The notes below the pieces were generated by a model. The model was given only the letters and a program-made list of their open reading frames with translations, ran no database searches and had not been told where the DNA came from. Below are positions 8,914 to 18,577 of a DNA stretch of 64,000 nucleotides, piece by piece. Position numbers and translations under genes: made by a program. The number at the start of each line of letters is the position of its first letter. Within the stretch, counting starts at the first letter, position 1. The stretch comes from Cernens ardua (GTDB lineage Bacteria; Pseudomonadota; Gammaproteobacteria; Pseudomonadales; Halomonadaceae), in contig NZ_JBPCZH010000001.1 of NCBI RefSeq assembly GCF_051251085.1, positions 62,001 to 126,000 of the forward strand, given 5' to 3'.

Positions 8914-10509
8914 GTGCCTTTGCGCATACTTTCCGTCAAGATCACCCCGGTGAGCTGGAAAAAGTCCGTTGTTGCTGTTTCTCTTGGCCTGGCCGGTATT
9001 TTTTCTTCTCAGGTTGTGCTGGCTTTCAATTTCGATGACGTTGCCGATCAGGCTCGTACTCTTTCCCAGCAGGCCTATAAAGCCCCCACCAGCCAACTGC
9101 CCGATTCACTGACCAATCTCGATTACAAACACTATTCCGAAATCCAGTTCAAGAGTCAGGATGATTTGTGGCGGGGTGATAATCTTCCCTTTGACATCAG
9201 CTTCTTCCATCAAGGGATGCGTTATGATGTGCCGGTCCAGATCAACCAGATCGTGAACGGCAAATCTGAACCGTTGCAATACAGTCCGGACCAATTCGAT
9301 TTTGGCGATAACAAAATTAGCCAGAGTGATCTGCAAAAGGTTAATGGCTATGCTGGCTTTCGTGTTAACTACGCACTTAATGGACCCAACAAGCAAGAGA
9401 TGATGGTCTTTCTGGGTGCCAGTTATTTTCGTGCCATTGGTGCTGACCAGCGTTATGGCTCATCCGGGCGTGGATTGGCAATCAACACTGCTTTATCTAC
9501 CGGCGAAGAGTTTCCCCGCTTCCGTGAATTCTGGATTGCAAAGCCCCAGCCGGATGATCCTTATCTGTTGATTTACGCTCTGTTGGATTCACCCAGTGCA
9601 ACGGGGGCCTATCGTTTTGTTGTTCGCCCCGGTTCGGACACGTTGGTGGATGTCCGTGAGCAGCTGTTTTTACGCCACAATATTTCCAAAATAGGCATCG
9701 CACCGCTGACCAGTATGTATTTGTTCAGCCCGTCCGAACCCTCCAGTACGGTGAATTATCGTCCGGCGATCCACGATGCCGATGGCTTATCCATTGAGTC
9801 TACTCAACAGGACGGCAGTGATGCCTGGTTATGGCGTCAATTGGTCAATCCCGCACGTTTGAACATTACTGATATAGACGTGCCGAATCTGCGTGGCTTC
9901 GGGTTGATGCAGAGAGACCACCATTTTTCCGATTACCAGGATCTGGATGCGCGCTATGACCAGCGCCCCAGTGTGTGGATCCAACCTACCAGCAATTGGG
10001 GCCCCGGGCAGGTTGAATTGGTTGAAATTCCGACTCCCGATGAAACCAACGATAATATCGTTGCGTACTGGCGTCCGAAAAATGCGCCTCAGGTAGGAAC
10101 GCCTGTCAACTATGAATACCGGATGATTTTCACTCGCGATGAACAGCGCCTGCAGAATCCGGACTTGGCCTGGGTATCCCAGACACGCCGGTCTGTCGGT
10201 GAGACCATGCAGGATAATCTGGTGCGTAAGGCAGATGGTTCGACGGCCTATATTATCGACTTCATGGGCCCGAATCTTAAAGACATGTCTTCGGATTCGG
10301 GAGTGACGGCTGAAGTCAATGGTGATCAAAACGGTAATATTGTCAGTAATAAGGTCGTGCGTAATCCTGTGACGGACGGTTTCCGTTTGATCCTGAAAGT
10401 CCGCCCAAAGGATTCTTCCCAGCCGATCAATCTGAGCGCTTACATCAAGGACGGTACAGGGCATCGTCTTTCTGAAACCTGGAGCACGGTGCAAGAGCCT
10501 GATGACTGA
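8914..10509 (+). CDS. opgG: Osmoregulated periplasmic glucan biosynthesis protein OpgG (MdoG)
   Basis: 531-aa periplasmic protein needed to finish the beta-glucan backbone of osmoregulated periplasmic glucans made by OpgH. The start is a GTG at 8914 with AGGAG 6 nt upstream. This gives a normal signal peptide (basic start, hydrophobic core VVAVSLGLAGIFSSQVV, cleavage near VLA-FNF), whereas the upstream ATG at 8713 would bury it. The mature part opens with FNFDDVADQARTLSQQAYK, a typical OpgG sequence, and holds the family segments YAGFRVNYALN and SSGRGLAINT. Length compares well with E. coli MdoG (511). It overlaps opgH by 8 bp, implying translational coupling. Confidence 0.95.
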   Translation: MPLRILSVKITPVSWKKSVVAVSLGLAGIFSSQVVLAFNFDDVADQARTLSQQAYKAPTSQLPDSLTNLDYKHYSEIQFKSQDDLWRGDNLPFDISFFHQGMRYDVPVQINQIVNGKSEPLQYSPDQFDFGDNKISQSDLQKVNGYAGFRVNYALNGPNKQEMMVFLGASYFRAIGADQRYGSSGRGLAINTALSTGEEFPRFREFWIAKPQPDDPYLLIYALLDSPSATGAYRFVVRPGSDTLVDVREQLFLRHNISKIGIAPLTSMYLFSPSEPSSTVNYRPAIHDADGLSIESTQQDGSDAWLWRQLVNPARLNITDIDVPNLRGFGLMQRDHHFSDYQDLDARYDQRPSVWIQPTSNWGPGQVELVEIPTPDETNDNIVAYWRPKNAPQVGTPVNYEYRMIFTRDEQRLQNPDLAWVSQTRRSVGETMQDNLVRKADGSTAYIIDFMGPNLKDMSSDSGVTAEVNGDQNGNIVSNKVVRNPVTDGFRLILKVRPKDSSQPINLSAYIKDGTGHRLSETWSTVQEPDD

Positions 10510-13069
10510 TAATAATTCAATCCACAGCAAAGATAGTACACAGGGGGCATCTTTCTCTTCAGAAGGAGAAGGAACGCTGGCGCATGGTGACAATCCTCAG
10601 GTAAATGAATACCTGGCACGATTGGCCGCCTCTACCGAATCCGAGACTGAGAAAGAGAAGCTGTTGTCGGAGCAGAACCGGCTTCACTCATTTTCGGCAC
10701 TTCATCCCTGGTTAGCCAATGGGGAAGAGGAACCTTCTGATCCGGCAAGTGTCTCCGTACTCAAGCGAATTGAACTGGCATACGGTCTTGATTCGCTTGC
10801 TCCTGCTCCCACTTTGAGGCGTGATCCTGCCGGGCGTGCTCAGTTATTAACGGTTCCGCCCATTAATCGCCTTCCCATGGGGCCGAAACCCTGGACAACA
10901 GGTATTTTCTCCCGCCTCGTCAAGGCGGTGCAGCTTCGCCGTGGTAAAACCAAAGAGTGGAAAAGCCGCCGTGATCCGATTCCCCGACCTGAACGGGGAA
11001 ACTGGCGTATCGTGGGGAGCATTCGCCGTTGGATATTGCTTTTTCTGGTTATTGCACAGAGTATTCTGGCGGTCAGTTACATGTCGACCATCATGCCTGC
11101 GCATGGTAGTACTCTTCTTGAATATGCCAATATGGCGCTGTTTGCGCTCCTTTTTGCCTGGGTTTCCTCCGGTTTCTGGACAGCTTTGATGGGCTTCTTC
11201 CAATTGCTGACTGGTAAGGATCGTTTCAGTATCAATGCAGATTCGGTTGACCCGTCCACACCGATTGGACCGCAGGCGAAAACCGCACTGGTCATGCCTA
11301 TATTTAATGAAGATGTATCACGTGTATTTGCAGGGCTTAAAGCGACTTATTTGTCCCTCAAGGATGCAAATCAGCTCGATCATTTCGACATTTATGTGTG
11401 TAGTGACTCCGCGGATCCTGATACTTGTGTTGCTGAACAAACGGCCTGGTTGCGCCTGTGCCGTGAAGTGGATGGTTTCGATCATATCTTTTATCGGCGC
11501 CGTAGGCGCAGGGTCAAACGCAAGAGCGGTAACCTGGATGACTGGCTGAGGCGCTATGGCGCGGACTATCGCTATATGGTGGTGCTAGACGCCGATAGTG
11601 TGATGACGGGTGCTTGTCTCACACGTTTGGTTCAGTTGATGGAAGCCAATCCGAATGCCGGCCTGATTCAAAGTGCCCCAGTTGCTGCGGGTGCAAACAA
11701 CTTGTATGCGCGTTTGCAGCAGTTTGCCACGAAAGTGTATGGGCCTCTCTTTACGGCCGGTTTGCATTTCTGGCAGCTGGGTGAATCCCACTATTGGGGG
11801 CACAATGCCATTATTCGCGTCGACCCCTTCATGCGCTATTGTTCGTTGGCACCCCTGTCGGGAAAAGGTTCGCTCTCCGGGGAGATCCTGTCTCACGATT
11901 TTGTTGAAGCTTCACTCATGCGTCGTGCCGGCTATGGGGTATGGATCGCTTATGATCTACCTGGTAGTTATGAAGAGCTACCCCCTAATCTGATCGAAGA
12001 AATCCAGCGCGACCAACGATGGTGTCAGGGTAACCTGATGAATATTCGCCTTCTCTTTGTGAAGGGGATGCATCCGGTTCACAGAATGGTCTTTGTGACC
12101 GGAGTCATGTCGTATCTTTCGGCGCCGTTGTGGTTCCTGTTTCTGATATTGTCCACAGCAATGCTGGCGGTATCGACATTTGCCGTACCGACCTATTTTA
12201 CTCAGCCGATGCAGCTGTTTCCTACATGGCCCGAGTGGCATCCATGGCGAGCCGTGGGGCTATTTTCAACCACCATTGTATTGCTCTTCCTGCCCAAGTT
12301 CCTGAGCGTGATTTTGATCGCCTGCAAGGGAGCCGCGGGGTATGGGGGAGCCATACGGCTTTTTGTCAGTATGGTGATCGAATCCATATTCTCCATGCTG
12401 CTGGCACCGGTTCGCATGCTGTTTCACACGAAGTTTGTGCTGGGCGCCCTGTTTGGTATCAAGGTGAAATGGAAATCCCCTGATCGCGAAGGTGCAGAAA
12501 CAAGCTGGGGGGATGCATTCCATCGCCATATCGGACAAACCATCCTGGGTGTTGTATGGATCGCTATCGTGATATGGCTGGACCCTCGCTTTCTCATGTG
12601 GCTTTCACCGATAGTGGGCGCACTAGTGTTGTCCATTCCTGTTTCCGTGATATCGAGTAAGGTGAGTCTTGGTATTGGTGCACGCAAGCGTCGTTTGTTC
12701 CTGACACCTGATGAATCTCACCCTGCACGTGTGTTACGGCGGACATGGAAGTTCAACGCCGAAAGTCGTAGAAGAGGGCTTGGCCCCACGTTTTCAGACA
12801 GTGTTGTTTCACCTGTGGCCAATGCGGTGGCCTGTGCAATGGGATTTGCCCGACACGGTAAATCCGAATTGTTGGAAGCGCGCCGTAATGAGTTGGTGCG
12901 TCAAGCGTTGGTTGTCGGCCCCCAAAATCTGGCCGGCCCGGTGAAAGTTGCTTTGTTGGATGATCCGGTGATGCTGTCACGCTTACACTATGCTGTATGG
13001 GAATCATATGAGAAGTTCCCATCCTGGGTAGACTCGGTAAGTCGTGAGGACAACCTGCAAAAACCCTGA
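10502..13069 (+). CDS. opgH: Glucans biosynthesis glucosyltransferase OpgH (MdoH)
   Basis: 855-aa inner-membrane GT2 glycosyltransferase that polymerises glucose from UDP-glucose and exports the chain to the periplasm. The cytosolic catalytic domain shows the processive GT2 signatures: DAD at 363-365, HDFVEA, and QRDQRW at 502-507. It is flanked by hydrophobic segments (WILLFLVIAQSILAV near residue 180, and a cluster after about 530). Length is close to E. coli MdoH (847). The ATG lies inside the end of opgG (ATGACTGAT), so translation is probably coupled. A strong hairpin terminator closes the operon. Confidence 0.96.
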   Translation: MTDNNSIHSKDSTQGASFSSEGEGTLAHGDNPQVNEYLARLAASTESETEKEKLLSEQNRLHSFSALHPWLANGEEEPSDPASVSVLKRIELAYGLDSLAPAPTLRRDPAGRAQLLTVPPINRLPMGPKPWTTGIFSRLVKAVQLRRGKTKEWKSRRDPIPRPERGNWRIVGSIRRWILLFLVIAQSILAVSYMSTIMPAHGSTLLEYANMALFALLFAWVSSGFWTALMGFFQLLTGKDRFSINADSVDPSTPIGPQAKTALVMPIFNEDVSRVFAGLKATYLSLKDANQLDHFDIYVCSDSADPDTCVAEQTAWLRLCREVDGFDHIFYRRRRRRVKRKSGNLDDWLRRYGADYRYMVVLDADSVMTGACLTRLVQLMEANPNAGLIQSAPVAAGANNLYARLQQFATKVYGPLFTAGLHFWQLGESHYWGHNAIIRVDPFMRYCSLAPLSGKGSLSGEILSHDFVEASLMRRAGYGVWIAYDLPGSYEELPPNLIEEIQRDQRWCQGNLMNIRLLFVKGMHPVHRMVFVTGVMSYLSAPLWFLFLILSTAMLAVSTFAVPTYFTQPMQLFPTWPEWHPWRAVGLFSTTIVLLFLPKFLSVILIACKGAAGYGGAIRLFVSMVIESIFSMLLAPVRMLFHTKFVLGALFGIKVKWKSPDREGAETSWGDAFHRHIGQTILGVVWIAIVIWLDPRFLMWLSPIVGALVLSIPVSVISSKVSLGIGARKRRLFLTPDESHPARVLRRTWKFNAESRRRGLGPTFSDSVVSPVANAVACAMGFARHGKSELLEARRNELVRQALVVGPQNLAGPVKVALLDDPVMLSRLHYAVWESYEKFPSWVDSVSREDNLQKP

Positions 13070-13112
13070 TGCCGTGCTCGTCGCCTTTGTCTGATTTGTA
13101 AAAGGTGAATGA

Positions 13113-13157
13113 AAAAAGCCCCCACACTCATTATATATTGGAGTGTGGGGGCTTTTT
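13113..13157. terminator. Bidirectional terminator between opgH and the M42 peptidase gene
   Basis: Perfect stem AAAAAGCCCCCACACTC (13113-13129) with GAGTGTGGGGGCTTTTT (13141-13157), 11-nt loop, A-run on one side and T-run on the other. It serves both convergent genes. Confidence 0.92.
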
Positions 13158-13195
13158 ATTTCAAGATGCTCAGATAATGCCGTCTAGTATACTAC

Positions 13196-14422
13196 TTATT
13201 TGCTTTCAGGATGCTTCAGCGTGGTTGCAGTATCAAGACGCGAATGAGTATCGGTGAAAGCTTTGTGAACATCAGGCAATTTGTCCAGGTCTTGAATGCT
13301 GTAGGTCATCGCATAGATGGCAGCGAGCAAATCCTTGAAATTGCCGGTTTCCGAGATGGTATGCATGTTACGCACAGGGAAGCCAACGGACGTAGCAGCG
13401 CTGTCAATGGAGGCAAGTACCCCGGCCATACCGTCAGTACCAGTGTCACGACCATTTACATCAAGCTGGACCGGAATACCATGTTCCTTGGCCGCTTTTT
13501 GAATGACGGTGTTAAGTTGCGTGCTGGCAATGGCACCTACCGCAAGTGTAAAGCCTTTACCCATCTCGAGCGGTTGAACACGCCGATCACCAATACCAGG
13601 TGCTGCAACATAATCATGATTGACATCGACACCGATGATAGCATCCGGTTTGAGTTCGCCTGCCAGAGTACGGCTGCCGAATCGACCAATCTCTTCATGT
13701 GTCGCAATCGCGAATAAAACGCGTACTTTTTCAGTGCCGCCTGCTTCAGCGATATGACGAGCCACCTCGGCCGTTACATAACATCCCAGGCCGTTATCCA
13801 GATAGGCACCATAGAAAGTATCAGGACTAAAACCGCGACGAATCGGGCGGTTGAAAATAATGGAATCCCCGGGGCGCACACCCAGGTCCAATACCTGTTG
13901 TTTCTTGTTATCGCCATGGATTTGCAGATCAAGGTAGATCTGTTCCTTGCGAATACCGCGTTCACCGGTACGCGTTGGGCCATCTGCAAAATGGATGGCA
14001 CCCAGTGCTTCAATGGTTCCTCCGTCAATACGGCGGAATTCACCGGGCGCTTCGGGGTCTTCACTGAACAGACTGACTTCATGCCCGACCAGCACGTTGG
14101 GTAACATGGAATCGGTATTGACCCAGATTTTGCCATCTTCACCGATAGAGCGAACCTGCATACGAATTTTGTCAGCGTGACCAATCAACATGATGGAGAA
14201 CATGTCGTCACGTCCCGGATGGGTATCCAGTACGATGCCTGCGTTTCCTTTGAACTGGTGGATTTTCCAGCTATCAGGGGCAAAGCTTTCAAAATAGGGT
14301 TTCAGTACACCGTACGTCATTGCACCTTCAAGTCCGATTGGGCTCGGCGCTGCGAGAATCTTCTTGATCAGTTCGAAGTTGGCATTGTCTAGTGGTGCTT
14401 CCCACGGTTTCTGCTCACTCAT
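13196..14422 (-). CDS. M42 family metallopeptidase (FrvX/PepA-like aminopeptidase)
   Basis: 408-aa co-catalytic di-zinc aminopeptidase of the M42 family, which forms large tetrahedral assemblies and trims peptides in the cytosol. The metal and catalytic segments are visible in order: IGHADKI (His), GAYLDNGLGC (bridging Asp), THEEIGRFGS (catalytic Glu pair), VDVNHDY (Asp), and NMHTISETGN (His). AGAGG precedes the ATG at 14422. Between it and gcvP lies a leader carrying an 18-bp tandem repeat. Exact specificity cannot be read from sequence. Confidence 0.88.
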   Translation of the reverse strand: MSEQKPWEAPLDNANFELIKKILAAPSPIGLEGAMTYGVLKPYFESFAPDSWKIHQFKGNAGIVLDTHPGRDDMFSIMLIGHADKIRMQVRSIGEDGKIWVNTDSMLPNVLVGHEVSLFSEDPEAPGEFRRIDGGTIEALGAIHFADGPTRTGERGIRKEQIYLDLQIHGDNKKQQVLDLGVRPGDSIIFNRPIRRGFSPDTFYGAYLDNGLGCYVTAEVARHIAEAGGTEKVRVLFAIATHEEIGRFGSRTLAGELKPDAIIGVDVNHDYVAAPGIGDRRVQPLEMGKGFTLAVGAIASTQLNTVIQKAAKEHGIPVQLDVNGRDTGTDGMAGVLASIDSAATSVGFPVRNMHTISETGNFKDLLAAIYAMTYSIQDLDKLPDVHKAFTDTHSRLDTATTLKHPESK

Positions 14423-14462
14423 TGGAATCCTCTCATCCTGTTACGTGTGTTGTCGTTGTCGT

Positions 14463-14534
14463 AATTACAGCTGTAGTTGTGTTAGAAGCTGTATTTGTGT
14501 CAGAAGCTAAAGTTGTGTCAGATGCTAAAGTTAT
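14463..14534. repeat. 18-bp tandem repeat, about 4 copies, upstream of the M42 gene
   Basis: Three clear units GTTAGAAGCTGTATTTGT (14481-14498), GTCAGAAGCTAAAGTTGT (14499-14516) and GTCAGATGCTAAAGTTAT (14517-14534), plus a more diverged upstream unit at 14463-14480. It lies in the 181-bp space between the gcvP stop and the M42 start, probably in transcribed DNA of the leftward strand. Confidence 0.8.
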
Positions 14535-14603
14535 AGCTGAAACAGGTTGTGCTGGTATTGCTGTTGGAGCGAACGTATGGCGTTGCCCAGCAAAATCATC
14601 GGC

Positions 14604-17501
14604 TCACTCACTCATATCGCGATACACATCAATGGGGGCGCAGCTACAGACCAGATTGCGATCACCATACACATTATCGACACGGCTGACGGAAGGCCAG
14701 AATTTAGCCTCGCGCGTTGCTGCCGTGGGGAAGCAGGCCGTTTCGATGGAATAGGGATGATCCCATGGGGCCATCAGGTCATTTTGAGTATGTGGCGCGT
14801 TAACAAGAGGGTTATCTTCGTGCGTCCATTCACTTGATTCAACACGCGCAATCTCACGCCGAATAGCGATCATGGCATCGCAAAAACGGTCAAGTTCGTA
14901 CAGCGATTCAGACTCCGTCGGCTCGATCATTAGAGTACCCGCCACTGGGAAAGACATAGTGGGAGCGTGGAAGCCATAATCGATCAAACGCTTGGCAATA
15001 TCTTCTTCGCTGATACCGCTTTTTGCCTTGATGGGACGGATATCGATAATGCACTCGTGCGCTACACGACCGGCTTCACCGGTGTAGAGGACGCTATAAT
15101 CATCCTTCAGACGTGCGGCAATATAGTTGGCATTTAAAATGGCCTGCTCGGTTGCCTTACGCAGGCCGATAGCGCCCATCATGGTGATATACGCCCACGA
15201 AATGGGCAGGATAGAGGCGCTGCCGTTGGCTGCTGCCGAAACGGCATGGTTGGCTTCATTCGCCTCAGTGGATGGCGTCACCACGTGGTCGGGCAAATAG
15301 GGCGCCAAATGGGATTTCACGCCAATGGGGCCCATGCCCGGGCCACCTCCACCATGAGGAATGCAGAAGGTTTTGTGCAGGTTCAAGTGGGAAACATCAC
15401 CGCCGTAATCCCCAGGGCGGCAAAGGCCCACTTGCGCATTCATGTTGGCACCGTCGATATAGACCTGCCCGCCATGCTGGTGCACGATCTCGCAAGCTTC
15501 CCGTACACGCGCTTCAAACACGCCATGTGTAGAAGGGTAGGTAATCATGATGGCAGCAAGATTATCCGCATGCTTTTCAGCCTTGGCCTTCAGGTCTTCA
15601 ATATCCACATTGCCTGAATCATCGCATTCAACCACGACAACCTTGAGCTGTGCCATGGCTGCAGAAGCTGGATTGGTACCATGGGCAGAGCTGGGGATCA
15701 GGCAGATATTGCGATGTGACTCGCCCTGAGCGGCCTGATAGCGGCGAATAGCCAGTAGTCCTGCATATTCCCCCTGAGCACCTGAGTTGGGCTGCATGGA
15801 AATGGCATCATAACCGGTAATCGTGAGCAGTGAATGCGAAAGCTCATCGATCATCTGCTGATAACCACTGACCTGATCCTTGGGTGCATACGGATGTATG
15901 TTGGCAAATTCAGCCCAGGTAATGGGTAGCATCTCGCTGGTTGCGTTCAGCTTCATCGTACACGAACCCAACGGAATCATCGCATGCGTCAGGGAGAGGT
16001 CTTTATTCTCCAACCGTTTCAGATAACGCAGCATTTCCGTTTCGGAACGGTACCGTTTGAATGTCGGATGGGTCAGGTAATCGGTTGAACGTACCGCGTT
16101 TTCCGGTAAACCATGCTCCTCATGATGTTGCTCATCCAATTGAACAACAGAGAGTCCGTGACCACGCCCCAATAACACGTCAAAAAGGGTTGCTACATCT
16201 TCAATCGCGGTGGTCTCATCCAGACTGATGCCGATACCACCATCCTGTCGATAACGCAGGTTCAGGTTGGCTTCCATGGCACGGCCCTGAATGACGTTGT
16301 GATCAAGTTCATCCAGTGTAAGCGTATCAAAATAGTGCTGATTGCGAATCCGAATACCTTTGGAGGTCAGCCCTGTGGCCAGTATATGTGTCAGACGATG
16401 AACGCGGTTGGCAATACGCGAAATTCCCTCGGCGCCGTGATAGACCGCATAAAAGCCCGCCAGATTGGCAAGCAACGCCTGCGCTGTACAGATATTGGAC
16501 GTGGCTTTCTCGCGGCGAATGTGTTGCTCTCGGGTTTGCATGGCCATTCGTAGAGCCTGTTGCCCATGACGATCACGTGAAATGCCGATGACGCGTCCGG
16601 GCATGGCACGTTTGAGTGTGTCACTGACAGCAAAGAACGCGGCATGTGGCCCGCCGAATCCCATGGGGACACCGAAGCGCTGGGCACTGCCCAAAACGAT
16701 ATCAGCGCCTTTGTGGCCGGGGGCTTCTAATACCGCGAGACTCAGCAGGTCGGCAGCCACACATGCCATGGCCTCTTGTGCATGCGCGTTTTCGATCAGG
16801 GCTTCAATATTTGATACGTCACCTGATTCCCCGGGATAACTGAATAGTGCGCCAAACACATCGTATTGCCCGAGGTTGGCGGGCTCATCAATGATCAGTT
16901 CAAAACCCAAATAGCCCGCACGTGTCTTCAATACATCAAGTGTTTGTGGGAACAGATCCTTGGCCGCAAAGAAGCGGTTGCAGCGTTTTGCCTTTTTGTT
17001 ACCACGAGCACACAGGGCCATGGATTCCGCAGCAGCAGTTGCTTCATCCAGCAGTGAAGCGTTTGCCAGCGGCATTCCGGTGAAATCCATAATCATCTGC
17101 TGGAAATTCAGCAGGCCTTCCAGACGGCCCTGACTGATTTCAGGCTGGTAGGGCGTATAGGCGGTATACCAGCCGGGGTTCTCCAACACATTACGGGTGA
17201 TAACAGTAGGCATCAGCGTATCGTAATACCCCATACCGATATAGCTTTTCGCAACCTGGTTATGTTGCGCCAGCCCTTTCAGATACGTCAGCGTATCACG
17301 TTCACTCTTGGCATTTTCGAGCGGTAGCTCGCCCTGCAGTCGAATATCATCCGGGATGGTATGGCGAATCAATGAATCTACAGAAGCTTCACCGATGCGT
17401 TGAAGCATCTGAGTATTATCTTCTGGTCGAGGGCCTATATGGCGATAGATGAAGTCATCATGAGCAGCCAGATCGGCAAGGGCACGGGTATCAAGGGCCA
17501 T
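14604..17501 (-). CDS. gcvP: Glycine dehydrogenase (decarboxylating), P protein
   Basis: 965-aa PLP-dependent P protein of the glycine cleavage system. It decarboxylates glycine and passes the aminomethyl group to lipoyl-GcvH. The PLP lysine is Lys710 in NLHKTFCIPHGGGGPG (E. coli Lys706), and the N-terminal half has the family sequence FIYRHIGPRPED. The start at 17501 (MALDTRAL) is preferred over the ATG 60 bp upstream because it matches the family N-terminus. It lies 91 bp downstream of gcvH on the same strand; gcvT is divergent, so the usual gcvTHP order is broken. Confidence 0.96.
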   Translation of the reverse strand: MALDTRALADLAAHDDFIYRHIGPRPEDNTQMLQRIGEASVDSLIRHTIPDDIRLQGELPLENAKSERDTLTYLKGLAQHNQVAKSYIGMGYYDTLMPTVITRNVLENPGWYTAYTPYQPEISQGRLEGLLNFQQMIMDFTGMPLANASLLDEATAAAESMALCARGNKKAKRCNRFFAAKDLFPQTLDVLKTRAGYLGFELIIDEPANLGQYDVFGALFSYPGESGDVSNIEALIENAHAQEAMACVAADLLSLAVLEAPGHKGADIVLGSAQRFGVPMGFGGPHAAFFAVSDTLKRAMPGRVIGISRDRHGQQALRMAMQTREQHIRREKATSNICTAQALLANLAGFYAVYHGAEGISRIANRVHRLTHILATGLTSKGIRIRNQHYFDTLTLDELDHNVIQGRAMEANLNLRYRQDGGIGISLDETTAIEDVATLFDVLLGRGHGLSVVQLDEQHHEEHGLPENAVRSTDYLTHPTFKRYRSETEMLRYLKRLENKDLSLTHAMIPLGSCTMKLNATSEMLPITWAEFANIHPYAPKDQVSGYQQMIDELSHSLLTITGYDAISMQPNSGAQGEYAGLLAIRRYQAAQGESHRNICLIPSSAHGTNPASAAMAQLKVVVVECDDSGNVDIEDLKAKAEKHADNLAAIMITYPSTHGVFEARVREACEIVHQHGGQVYIDGANMNAQVGLCRPGDYGGDVSHLNLHKTFCIPHGGGGPGMGPIGVKSHLAPYLPDHVVTPSTEANEANHAVSAAANGSASILPISWAYITMMGAIGLRKATEQAILNANYIAARLKDDYSVLYTGEAGRVAHECIIDIRPIKAKSGISEEDIAKRLIDYGFHAPTMSFPVAGTLMIEPTESESLYELDRFCDAMIAIRREIARVESSEWTHEDNPLVNAPHTQNDLMAPWDHPYSIETACFPTAATREAKFWPSVSRVDNVYGDRNLVCSCAPIDVYRDMSE

Positions 17502-17592
17502 GGCGGTGGTTACCTGCTTAAACCAATAAAGCACGCTGAGTGCGGCCAGCGTGCGTGACATGTATTACCGGGAATCGGGAATGAATCAGGAG

Positions 17593-17982
17593 CTATTCGT
17601 TTTCGACCAGTTCGCTGTATGCGTCGGCGTCAAGCAATTCTTTTAGTTGATCCTGATCACTGATCTTGACCTTTACCAACCATGCATCCGTGTAGGGTTG
17701 TTCATTCAATGTTTCGGGAGAGTCTTCCAGCAAGGCGTTGCTTTCCAGTACTTCACCGGAAATAGGGGCGTACAGGTCTGATGCTGCCTTGACGGATTCC
17801 ACTACGCCAAATTCGTCCCCAATGTCGATGGTTGCACCTGCTTCAGGGAGTTCGACAAAAACGACGTCTCCCAGAGCTTCCTGAGCATGATCGGTAATGC
17901 CAATGGTTACCGTGCCGTCACCGTTGTCCTGAACCCATTCGTGACTGTCGGTGTAGAGTAGCTGTTGCGGGATGTTGCTCAT
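17593..17982 (-). CDS. gcvH: Glycine cleavage system H protein
   Basis: 129-aa lipoyl carrier protein that shuttles the aminomethyl intermediate between GcvP, GcvT and lipoamide dehydrogenase. The lipoyl lysine is Lys65 in VVESVKAASDLYAPISGEV, at the same number as in E. coli GcvH (also 129 aa). AGGA lies 9 nt before the ATG. First gene of the leftward gcvH-gcvP unit. Confidence 0.97.
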   Translation of the reverse strand: MSNIPQQLLYTDSHEWVQDNGDGTVTIGITDHAQEALGDVVFVELPEAGATIDIGDEFGVVESVKAASDLYAPISGEVLESNALLEDSPETLNEQPYTDAWLVKVKISDQDQLKELLDADAYSELVENE

Positions 17983-18577
17983 GTCGGTTTTCCTGAAGCA
18001 GTTATTTATTGGAAGAAGAAAACAGGTAAATTATGCCGCATGCAATGGCGATGAGCCAGTAAAGAAGTACATAAGTTAACAGAAACTTTTTTTGTTTTGT
18101 CGGTTGGCTTTTCTATCTGTTCGTAATGTGAGGCTGAGGTCCTTTTCAGACATTGGTCTCAATTATATTGATAGAAATTCAGTTAGCTTCTATCAGCCCT
18201 TGAGATCATTATTTATCCACTTGAGAGACTATATATTGAAAAGGTCTTTATCGAAGAGGCCTTTATTGAAACGCATGTTATCGGAACACGTCTGGTAGAA
18301 AAGCAATGGAGATAGAGGGAAATTGGGTTGCTAAAAGAAACCTCGAGTAAAGTAAATGGAAAACGTTGGGTTGATAGAAAGTTTTGCGTACATAGAAAAA
18401 AGAGCCAAATGGGTTAACCTTTGTTACTCTTGCCTGAACAACAAGAATAAGTGTGGGCACTCTTTTCTTTCCATTGTTACCATGAATGGAAAGAAACCTT
18501 TAGTAGCCGCCCATTTTCATGGATGACCCTTTTATTATTGCCCTTCGGATATCTGAAGAAGGTTAACGGAGCCCCTT
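17983..18577. other. Divergent gcvH/gcvT control region with a 12-bp perfect inverted repeat
   Basis: 595 bp, AT-rich, with no supportable ORF. At 18464-18475 and 18485-18496 lies the inverted repeat TTTCTTTCCATT / AATGGAAAGAAA with a 9-nt spacer, ending 81 bp before gcvT; it could be an operator or an mRNA leader hairpin. I looked for glycine riboswitch core motifs on both strands and saw none. Confidence 0.6.

Noticed and set aside
14392..14754. 120-codon plus-strand ORF over the 18-bp repeat
   Set aside because: It overlaps the ends of two real genes antisense; the Val-rich part is just the repeat translated.
17983..18577. Glycine riboswitch upstream of gcvH or gcvT
   Set aside because: Core motifs of the aptamer were not found on either strand by eye. 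A covariance search would be decisive.
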